NCBI RefSeq assembly: GCF_963576615.1
Contig: NC_088711.1
Coordinates: 9,294,869 to 9,358,868, forward strand
DNA length: 64,000 nucleotides
Source of the DNA: Watersipora subatra
Taxonomy: Eukaryota; Bryozoa; Gymnolaemata; Cheilostomatida; Watersiporidae
Direction of reading: 5' to 3'
Made by a program: the position numbers and the translations under genes. The stretch's first letter is position 1; the number at the start of each line of letters is the position of its first letter. The notes beneath the pieces were generated by a model. The model ran no database searches, had not been told where the DNA came from, and saw nothing but the letters and a program-made list of their open reading frames with translations. Shown here piece by piece: positions 25,601 through 37,600 of this stretch.

Positions 25601-28600
25601 CCCACAGCAAACGTCATCAAACAGAAAAAAACAGTGCGTCACCATTATTTGGGCCCAACACTATAAAAGTTCGAACGATTTTGAAAACTCGTAAAAACAT
25701 TTACAGTAGCATCCTACCCATTGAGCACATGTTCATCATCATTTCATGACTCAAAATATACTGGAAAATTATAGCTAGTATCATAAAATTCTTTATTTGC
25801 ATCACAATCATTTATGACCTACCAACGAATGAGTCGTATCAAATTTTTTCGCGATACCGTTCTAATAAAATTCGTATTAAATCAAAGGAAGGGAAGATAT
25901 TTGAAAACTGTTACAAATGGATGAGACATTTCTGGTCAAACATCCTGTGCAAGAATTAATCTGATTGGTTTATGCTGTTACTTAAAAACTGCTTTTGTAA
26001 ACAAAGCCATGTGAATGCCAGAATTCCAGCCGTTAGGGATTTTGACACACCCTACGCAATGCTAGAAAATCGGCCGTTAGGGTTCAAAGGGTTAATTTTA
26101 CAGGCGGGCCAGACGTTATTGATTTTATGACAGAAGTTGCAAGCCTGATGAAAATTGACCCTGGGCCGCATTTGGCCCGCGGGCCGGACTTTGGATATGT
26201 CTGAGTTAGATAATTCATTTTGATGAAAAAATACACTATGACTATTCAAGTGGATCGAGGAGGTGTTGCTTGATCCTTGATTTGAAGTGATTAAACTTGC
26301 TTATTTTTCAGAGGTTAGTTGTGTAGGTTAACGGTGTTGAAGTTAGTACGCGTGTTCTACAATAGGGCTAGAGAAGACAACTCACCAGCCCATTTGGCCT
26401 ACAACAATAATGGACTGAAAACAATGTTGGTTACCTGCAAGGTGTTGAGAGGCTCATTCAGCGTGACAGGCATAGATATTCGTGTTAGATCCTTTCCTAT
26501 GTTCTTGGATAATATTGAGAACAGCCCAGAATCATTCAACGACATAGGTGCAGGGAGGGTTGACCTCCGTCCCGTATGATACATGTCGGAAAGCAAGCTC
26601 TCTCTATCATCTATTACTACAAAAATGAATGTTTGACCAGCATTATTAATCAACTCGTTAGAAAAGTAAAAGTCTTAAAAACTGAAGAACTGTCCAGGTA
26701 CATGCAGGATGAACTAGAAATTAACTAATATAGAACAGAGTCATCTGTAGTTGTGACTAGTCAAGCTAAGAGATGAATCCGAATGCACCACTGTAACTAG
26801 GACATCTACTCATAGTCTACTCACAATGTGCTCATTCTTAGGTTATAGGTTATAAAACTGCTGCCAATACTACTTACCCATTTCCTCTGACATGCCTGTC
26901 TCTACCTCATGGTCAGAGAAACTACTGCTCGACGAGTCAGAACTCTGAAACAAAAGTATAAAGGGGGATGAGTGCGGAGAGACAAGATGAGAAAAAAGAG
27001 AGAGGAGAGTGTGGAGTGGACAGACGATGGTAGAAAGAGCATGAGTGCAAGTGAGAAGGAAGATCGTAACGAAGAGAGAGGGAGTACAAGAGAGAGAAAA
27101 GCGATTGTAAAAAGAGAGAGTTTGAGAGAGAAGAGATTTTAAAAGTGAGAGATTGGAGAGGAGAAAAATTGTAAATAAGAGTGAAAGAAACAGGTGAGAG
27201 ATTGTAAAGATAGGAAACTAGAGAAAAGTGTATGGGAAATACAGCATAAAAAGCATAAATTCATTGTTTATCTTACTCAGGAAACAAAGGCAAGAAAACC
27301 AAGAGTGTTTCGATACAAAGAGACTATCAAGCACACACTGAGCTCCCTAACTTCACCTTCCACACAAACCTCTGATATTATATTACAACTTACAACTGTA
27401 GATGCGGCGTCATCATTCGTTCCTTCCTCAGCATCATAAAACATGTCACTGGCTTTACTGCTCAGGGAGTGTGAGCGGTTTACATTGCTTCGAAGAAGAG
27501 AGTTTCGCTAGGAACAAAAGTGCTGACTAGTCTGAGAGCAGCGAGTAATAAACAATAAAACATTCTCATAGATTGGAAGCATCGATAAATCCATAGCAAT
27601 AATACTTACATGAATATTGAAAAAAAGTTGCCAAAGACTGACGTAAAAAAGGCTTTAATAAGTCTAATTAATGAAAAAAAGTTGCAGACCGATAAAACGC
27701 TAGAATAAGCTGAATCAGTTGAACTGTAATACATTCAGTTCATGGTCAAGTTTAAATATTTAAACAATTTACAGAAATAACTTAGAAAAGCACAACATTG
27801 CAGCTCGATAATGATCATAACCAAACAGAAAAACAAACAACTAAGGCTAACCTTTTCTTGGGTAGGAGAGGGAGGCAAAGATATCTTACTAAAGCCCTCC
27901 GTTACATTCTCAGTCACAACCATGCCTCCACACTGTTGGAGTCGCATTTTGAGCTCTTCATTCTGTTTGCAATACTCCTGAATGCACTGTGGAAAAAAAA
28001 AACAATAAATGTTTGATGGACAAAGCCTCGGTGTCATGAATCACGGAGTAAACTGACAGCTAGGTTATGGAGTTTCCCACCATATATAATTTTGAATGAA
28101 CTAGCTGCATGCAGAGCAAAAAGAGGAAACAAAGTAGAGATGAACAACAAACAGACACAGAAAATCTTCAAGGATGGTTGTATTATTTTTGTTTTAGCAA
28201 AATAGCAGTTCATGCAATTTGAAATCCTACCTGTTTTAATGCATATATATAGACTTCATTGTTCTGAGAGTGAGCAGCCCCCAAAGAGCTATCTTGCACA
28301 GCATGTTTTATTCTATCTCTCTCGACTCCAATTCTCTTACTCAGGTTCTTCAGTAATGAGTACACTGCAATATCCGTGTTTATTAAAGCAAAGCAAGAGT
28401 TATCTTCTTGCAAGTAGCAGTTCGACTTGAGAGGACAATTCCAAACATGCACAACTGTTACTGTAACTGTTACCGCTACTGAAATATTGTATCGGTGTAT
28501 CGAACATTACAGTAGAATGACAGATACAGAAAAGATGAGTTTAGAAAATTATGTTTGTTTTGTACTAAGAAGCATTCTGTAACCTAATATTATTGGCTCA

Positions 28601-31600
28601 ATGTTGGGATGCACAGACTAAAACCTAATATTATTCTCAATGTAGGGATGCACAGACTAAAAGTAGCCTTTTAGACTCATAGACTCATAGACTTTTAAAA
28701 CCGTCTAGAAGAACGCGTTACCTTGACGACTTCGGTTGACAAATTCTGAACATAGCTTAAGCTCTTGGATTGGCTCCCGATACAAGCCGAGACTGCTAGG
28801 TCGCTCAGGCCTTTCTGTCTCTCCCAATGTAAACTTTGTAGAAATAGAAGGGTTTGAAGAGCTGTTTTTTCCATTCGCCTAAATAATAACAAAAAAGAAA
28901 ACCTCTATCATTCATAGCCTCACAAACAATCTAATTACTGTTAAAGATGCTCTTATAATCCTAGGAGTCATTTGTCACGCCCTTTCTGAGACTTGGCTTG
29001 TTACATGCAAGAGAGGACAACTGACATTTAGATCAAGTGTTTGATGATTCATGCTATTGCTATTTGGTATCAAACTTGGTAGCATTTCTTAGCCTGAGTA
29101 ACACTACAGTTCAAACAATCTAATTGACCTCGATTTTGTTAATTTGTTACTACACAGGAACAGTAAAAAAACTATTACTGAAATGGTCTCCAGAAGAAAA
29201 CAGACTATATGCAAGAGGCGTGTGCAGTGTGACATGTTGTATGTGACATCTTGTATGTTTGATTAGCAGCAGCTAGAGAAGAATTACACACAATAAGAAA
29301 GCCACACTTGGTCGAAATGCAAGTATTTCTAACAAACTATCACAATAGAGCAAATTCACACACTGCTCCCTTCTTAGTATTTTTGTCCTACCAGAGAATA
29401 TGTTTTCTATGTGACGAGTGACAGCAGCCAAGTAATGAAGCCTATAAACACGGACACACAAAAAAGTAATTTATGCTAGTTATGCGACACCTATTGTTGT
29501 AATCTAGTATACCGGCGGCATGATCAGTTCAAAAGCATTTCAATATATCAACCGATTAAGCTTTCAACTTACCGGTAAAACAAACCCTGGTGCATGTCAA
29601 ACTTATCGAACCACAATAGCAGCATTAAGGGCTAACCGGCTGGGCAAGTCGCAATAAAACACAAATTTCAGCGCGAGCGTGACCAAGAGTTCCCTCAATA
29701 CTATGAATAACGACTGCCAGTTTATACATGAAGCTGCTGCTCAGACTTGCTATAGAAAGCTTACAAAGCAGTTTGGCCTCTCGGATACATTCATCCAATG
29801 TCTGTATGGATGTACAACAGAAGTTAGTAGGTTATCTTTTAAGCAATTTGTGATATGATTTAAATCGATTTTTCAATCTGTACTTTTTTTCAATACCTAA
29901 CCAATACGTAACAGACAGTGACAAGCGCTCGTACACAAGTTTTCAATAAGCGGTTCACCTGGACAAACACCTGAGCCAAGTTAACACCCGAGCCTCAAGT
30001 TGCTAGAAATGCTTTATAAATTATTTTGATAAAACAACATTGAGATTTTTATAAAGAAGAAAAAGATTGAAATGTAGCTTTGTTCCGAGACGTTATGCAA
30101 ACCAACAGTGAGCATAGAGCCAGGGCTTTCACTATAATCGAGTTTGTCTTTTAGATTTAGAACTCAATATTGAAGTTTTTCAACTAAATGAATGCAGCAA
30201 AAACCGTATGAGACGTGAGACATAAAATTGATTTTTTCATCCTCGGGGCTCACTTAAAAAAAAGGTTCATAAAAGCCATTGCGGTTCCTTGTACCCTTTT
30301 GGCTGCGCAATAAATCTTGAGCCTACAGTGAGAATGTCTCTTGATTGGAACAACTTCATTGTTTGACAAGTTTTCTCCCGGCAGCACAAGCGCTGACTCG
30401 GCTGGATCGATTAATACCAAGATCTGCAGAGAAGAGCGCTTGGATACAACATAAAATGAGAGCGAGGCCTGAGGATTGGTAGAAACGATATGAGTGAGCA
30501 ACTCTTAAGCCACACAAGAGTGTTGTATACATACCGACTCTTCCATCGGACTCGTCTGCATTAGTAACATGTTAGCTATTGAGAGAGTAGAGCAGCAACT
30601 AACTATATATTGGGAAGCGAAGACAAACATCAAATAATAACTCTTAAGGATAAATCTTTTTCAAATCATTTAAATCTGAAAATCTCTTTGGTCACACAAA
30701 CTGCTGATCAAGGCAAATATGTAGTCGGCCGAAATTGATTTTCCTATTTCAGGAATAAAGTAAACAATCACTTCCAAATACTTGATAAACAAGCAACCAT
30801 CTAAACCACAATCACTTCTTCAAGTAAATTCTCTGTCATGCTTTTGCAAAATAATACAGAGATGATAGGGCCAAGGTATGATAAATTATGCATCCAGCGA
30901 ATAACATAGCCTCTGAATTGCTACGCACACGGACAAGTTACCAGCACCGTCCACCCTCTAAACCCATACTGCCCGTAATACATAGGCTATGAGGTACTAG
31001 ACTCTAAACACATGCTACAACTAAGACACAGGCACTAGGTACAGTCCAGCCTCTAAACTCATATTACAATAAGGTATACGGGCTATAACGTATAGTCCAG
31101 CTTTTAAACACAAACAAGGACTAAAACTAGGCAGGCCTTCCTTACCGTTTCTATTAGCTTGCGTTCCCGCTTATGGGTTGATTTAAATGATAAGATTTTA
31201 CTAATAGATCCTCGCTTGTGTGTCTCAGTGGTAATCTGAGGAGACAACTCCTACAACGCAAATTGTTAACAAGTTAAAAACATCATAAGAAGCCCGATTG
31301 ATAGATAGTGCATATGCTTAGGTAAAGATGATGAGATGAAAGAAGTCTCAATAGCCATAGCTGGGCTCTAGAACTCCTCCGTCAGCAGAGCGTAAACTGA
31401 CGTTTACATGACACAAAGAGTGCAATACATCAAACAGTGAACAGCCAAACAATTATTTAAATATTGCATAATTTATATACATATATGAATAAATCTCAGT
31501 AATTGTCTGTCGCTCGTCTACCCAGTTATAGCAACAACGTTTTAGGAATGAAAAATCCGCTTCACACTGGATTTGAATTCGGAACCTCTAGGTCTTCAGA

Positions 31601-34600
31601 CCGGCGAGCTAACACACTACACTATGCTGTTCTTGTCATGCTATGGAATAACAGGGCACATACCTATGCATCCTTGCAAAAACACTAGCACGCTTTAAAT
31701 TCATGATTGCATGAGAGATCATTATGCTTAACATAACGCAAGCTGGCTTCAAACGGAGGACACAGCACTTATCATGGTAAATTACTAGCTTTACAAGCTT
31801 AAAGGTTGACTTGCAATAAAATTCACATTACAGTTATTTGATATCAAAAGATTCACCATGTTTTACTCTGTTGTGTTGTAGGTGCGAAATATGTGGAAAT
31901 GTGATTACAAGCTCTTAAAAGCTCAAAAACGAAAAGCCGCCGTAGATTGGAATCTCTTTATTTCGATGACGTAGTCATGAAATTTGGTTAGTGTCTTGTC
32001 ACGTGATGTTCTCACACGAATTGAAAGGCCAATAAAAAGCTCAATGTAAAACTTATCGTAGCACTAGTTTATGACAAACACTCCGGGTTTTACCGAAGAC
32101 CCCGTATCAAACATGGATGCTCGCTACTTTACAGTTTTGTTTCGGCATTATTCAATTGTCAAGTCGTAATCTGATCACGTGACCCAATACTTCACAAATA
32201 ATTTTTGCAGCACTTTTCGATTATCTCAGGTGACCAACAGGCTCGTCATGATTATCAGACAATAATATGTACTCCTTCAAACTAAGGCTAAAAAATTACG
32301 GTAAGTTATAGGATATCACTGCTAAAAGTGACAGCATTACGATGACGATAAAACAGACGCGTAAGAACAATAGACATGGCTTATTGAATGCGTGAATTGT
32401 ATTTGTAAAAATATTTCGACGAATAAGGTTGCATGAAAGTGTAAACAGAAACCATCTCTCACAACTACATCACATTTGAGCCGTTTTGGAAAGAGAATCC
32501 AAACTACGGCGGTCTCGTGTGGCTGCGATTTTCTGTTCGTTTTTTAGCTTTTACGAGCTTGTAATCACATTTCCATATATTTGCACCTACAACACAACAG
32601 AGTAAGACATGGTGAATCTTTTTATATCAAATGACTGTAATGTGAATTTTGTTGCAAGTCAACCTTCAAGTTACTCAAATTAATTGGGCAAATACTTTAT
32701 TACACAGGCAACGCAGGGTATTCAACTAGTCTTTACTAAAATCAGTCTGTATGTCCAAAGCCAGGGTTAAAGCGATAGAAAAAATGCATTACATAACAAT
32801 GAAACTTGGATAGGTGGACCAACACACTAACACTGCATCACACAACCACCTTGCCACATTTTGGAATAATTATGCACATAGTTATTACATATGATGAGCT
32901 CTCGTGGTGCAAGGGACTGCCAGCATATTAGCCTTTACAATAATAAGAGTCATATTTTTCTGTCCAAAGACGCAATTGGAGATTGAGAAAGAATATTACA
33001 ACATACGGGATTCGAACCCTCAAGATTTAGCAACACCGCCCAGCATGCTACCACCTGCTCCATTCATTCGCCTCCGAATATTATAAAATTATTGTGCATA
33101 TACTAATTCTCTGTGCTTTATTGGCACACCCGAGAATCTCCCACAGCGCTTGAGACTGCCAAGTATTAATAGTATTAATGTGAAATAAAGAACGTAAGAT
33201 TTGTCTGCTGTCAATGTAAGCACACCCTTGTATGAATATGCTTAATATTAACATTAACTGAGGCTTGTGGTCAGCTTGAACTGATGGGCTGGGTAGAGGT
33301 GTTGCCCATCTTATACAAATATTTCACTCACTTGTAAAGGCTGTTCTACAGGCAAAACTTTTGCTAGCGTTTTCTGATACCCGGGGCTTATAGAGTGGGG
33401 GGGGGGGTAGGTGAAGAGAGGAGGGCCTTTGAAACTTTAATAAGTCGTTGATCGCAAACTTGATATTTGAACATAACTGCTGAAGTGGTTTGCAGTTGAG
33501 TAACACTGGGTGATGATTATCTCTAAGGAACAACATTTTGTTACAATAATGTAGCTAAATATTATGTTCTATAATGTTATAAATTTATTTATTAATTTTA
33601 TTATTAAAACCTTTGTTCTTTCACACATACTGATAGATTCACACATATTTATTTGGTGAAACCTGACGCTGTGCTAATAGAAGCGCATGACAAAAGACAA
33701 AACAAATGTGCTAACTTTGGGCGATTGTTTAGACAAGATGAGGTTTTTATGAATAATTGTAACATTGCAAGAATATCATGATACATGTGAGCGCATATGT
33801 GTGTGTGTGTGCATACATGTGAGTGCATACATGTGAGTGCAGATGTGTGTGTGTGTGTGCATGTGTGAGTGCATACGTGTGTGTGCATACGTGTGTGTGT
33901 GGATGTGTGAGTGCATACGTGTGTGTGCATACGTGTGTGTGTGGATGTGTGAGTGCATACGTGTGTGTGCATATGTGTGTGCATACGTGTGAGCGCATAC
34001 GTGAGAGCGCATGTGTGAGCGCATACGTGTGAGCCTATCCGTGTGAGCGCATACGTGTGAGCGCATACGTGTGAGCGCATACGTGTGAGCGCATACGTGT
34101 GAGCGCATACATGTGAGTGCATACGTGTGAGTGCATACATGTGAGTGCATACGTGTGTGCGCATACGTGTGAGCGCATACGTATGAGCGCATACGTGTGA
34201 GCGCATACGTGTGAGCGCATACATGTGAGCGCATACGTGTGAGCGCATACGTATGAGTGCATACGTATGAGTGCATACGTGTGAGTGCATACATGTGTGT
34301 GCATACATGTGAGTGCATACGTGAGTGCATGTACTGATCTTATTGAGTCATTTGTTTAGCTAATAATTTATCCATGGATAGACAATATATCTACAAATAC
34401 CCTTCATATTATTGTGCACTTCCTGGGCATGACACCTGATGTGACTGGTTTGGCAATAGTACACCGCTCTTCATTGGTCTAACATCCCTGCTCTAACACC
34501 ACTTTCAATTGGTCATTAATCTTTGTTCTAATAACACTCTCCATTGGTCTATCATCTTTGTTCTAACACCACTCTCCATTGGTCTACTATCTTTGTTCTA

Positions 34601-37600
34601 ACACCACTCTCCATTGGTCTATCATCTTTGTTCCATCAGCCACATAAAAACTGAACCAGATGACGTAACAACAAATTTGAGTCTGAAGTTTTGGGCGGCG
34701 GAGATGCACCACTTACCGAGGAATGGAAGGCAAGGGGTAAGTTAACTTCTAAACGTTCTATGGTGGACTCCAGTTCAGCTACTTCCTCTTGTATCTTACT
34801 TAGGTCTGTAAGTATATGCAGTTGCATTAATCGTGTTGCAAGATATACAATTTATTGCAGCAAAGCTTAGAGTAATACAAACCTACATGATCCACTTATT
34901 GCTATGCAGTAAAATGCGGTGAATTTATCTTAATAAATCTTTAAGATCACACACAAATGAAATAGGATTTAGGAATCGTAATTTGTAATAATTGTAAAGA
35001 AGGTGCCCCTCTATTACTACCAGGCGTCACAATTCTGAAGGGTTCCCATCCTGGACAAAAGATATCAAGTATCAGTTACTGAAAAATATGAAACAAAGGT
35101 CGTTTTGAGAACTTCGAAACAATGATAGAAAAGTAGGCAGCAGATACGTGTCACCTTTCTCGCACTGTTCGCTGCTGTCATTGTCGATTAGCCAAGCAAG
35201 CACCTTTCCCTGACTCTGCATAGAGTTACCCCGAAGAGAGCCAGCGCGCATTCTCTTCAAATTTTCATTGCTCACAAATGGGGTTCCTACAAGCAACACG
35301 TACAAGGAAAAGAAATAAAGATATCAAGTCAAAATCAGAGAATCCAATGGAATGATCTCAAAACAGAGCAAACATAGTCATTTATTAACCATGCTGCTGA
35401 TGGCGAGCGTAACATCACTGGATGAATGCTCACCTACCTAAAATGTAAAGATTCCTTCAACATATGAATAGAGTAAATGATTTGGTATGAAACAGAAACA
35501 AAGTCTTATGGTAAAAGGAATTACACTGACGTTACAACACCCTCTTACAGCAGCTTTAAGGTTAGTAGAATAAAATTACTATGAATTATCACGGTAATTT
35601 GTACAATAAATAAGAGATTGTGGCGAGCTTCTATGGTTTGATCAATACTAATAATTCCTGCCAGCTCAATGAGCTAGGATAATCAGATTACCCTTAGAGT
35701 ATAGTGATTAGAAATGACAACTCCAACACAGAGAAGATACATACAGTGCACCCTCAAGATACAATTTTAATTCGTTCCAGGGTTGGTACCGTTGAAAAAA
35801 TCGTATGGGGGTATAGAAACCATAGTAATTATATAATGCAAACATTCCCTGGTGAAAATCACCAAAATCATTCACTATTTTACTGCATTTCAACTTTTTA
35901 TCATTAAAGTTTAACCATCTATTAGTTTCTGGCTTCATTTTCAATATACACTAATTTTAGCCAATCACATGAGAATATTTTTAACCTAATTAGACAAGAA
36001 AGCCCGAACGATGCTGTTTTCGTAATGATATGGATTTTTGTTAGCCGGTTAAGGGAAGTTATCAACCACTGACCTTCAGTTTGCAGGGATTGCAACTCCA
36101 ACTTTTCTACTGGTTTTAAAGGGAAAATATTACCGTTTTACACACGAGAATTGCTAAACTGAGAGAAATCGGTCATCGTGTCGTTTTTGCGAGTTTTGAA
36201 ATGCTTTCGGCAAGCAGCATTTCGACGTCTTTGTTATTTTGACGTACGTAATAAGCACACAGGCTGCCAAATTTGAACTCAGGCAAAAATTTTGTTGAAC
36301 TTGTATTTCGAAATAAGATTCATATGGTGAGGTGAAAAAATCATCATGTTCAAATTCGTAAGGTGAAAAAATCGTATATCAGGGTAATCATATGCTGAGG
36401 GTGCACTGTAATAGCAAGCGCATGTAGAAAAGAATAGCTATATTAAAAAAATGTTGGCCTCTGATCCGTATTTATAAAATTAGTGATGCCAAAGTCAGAA
36501 TCAGTAGAAGCCTGAGAATAATAGGCCAAAGATCTTACTGTAATGCGAAATGCATATTCAAAGCCATTAAGGATACGCATAGACAACTAGATACACAACG
36601 CTATACAACTGACCAGCAATCATGAACAAGACAAGGTGGGATAACTCCAGGTTAATTATCAAGCAATGAACATAAGCTGTAAATACAGTTACTAGTTGTC
36701 CTATAATTTGATGCCTCCCCGCCTAACTGTTACATATGCTGAGGTTAACGTTGAACAAGTGTACTGTTATTATTTGAGGTTGTTTTAATATTTCAAAACA
36801 CAAACATTAACTTCAAAACACAAACATGATGCACATGGATCAATAGGGGTAATCATGACATGTTCACTGGAAGCTCAAATTGAATGATTAACAAAATATA
36901 CTTAAAGACAAGCATTGGGCAAGCTCAGGAAACCACAGGCAACCGACTGTAGGCTCCTTTTTCAATGACGGCTGGGGTCAAAGAGAAGGCAGATGCTGAG
37001 ATGAAAGAGAAGATAATTGTTGAGATAAAAGTGATGATAATTTTCAATTTCAAGCTTCCGAGCTCATTATGTCCTATTATATCAGTTACCCAAACTGATG
37101 TTAATGCCTATCCCAATCAATATTCCAATAGTAATCTAGTTCAAACGTTTCTTAGTCAGGGTATGCAACTCCTCAACATCTGCACACTAGAAAGGAATAG
37201 TTACGTACATCAACAAGACAACAACAATGCAATCCATACCAACAGTAAGATAGTCTTTGCCTAAAATTTAAAAACATTGACTCATCCGTTTATGAGTACT
37301 TCAAATAAGTCTATGTATAGCCAAGTATCCTGTAAAAGAAAAAAAAGAACACCACGGATAATTCTAGAAACTTCTCCCAGTTGTCACTTACTGCTGGCAG
37401 GTCTCTCTATTTCCTTCATCCTTATTAAATCAGACTTTTAACTCAACCGCTTCTGAAGGTATCTCACAGTAGCAAAATTACGTTTATAGATTTTTTCAAT
37501 TATCTGGTATAGCGGTGTGAAGACCCATGAGCAGCTGCACAAATGTGTGAAATGGCAGAGAAATGCACTTTTCTTAAATTTAAAACACGAATGAGGAAGT

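Noticed and set aside
33649-34330. His/Thr-rich frames up to 219 codons
   Set aside because: Read-through of the 14 bp satellite (42 bp = 14 codons) in an ORP intron.
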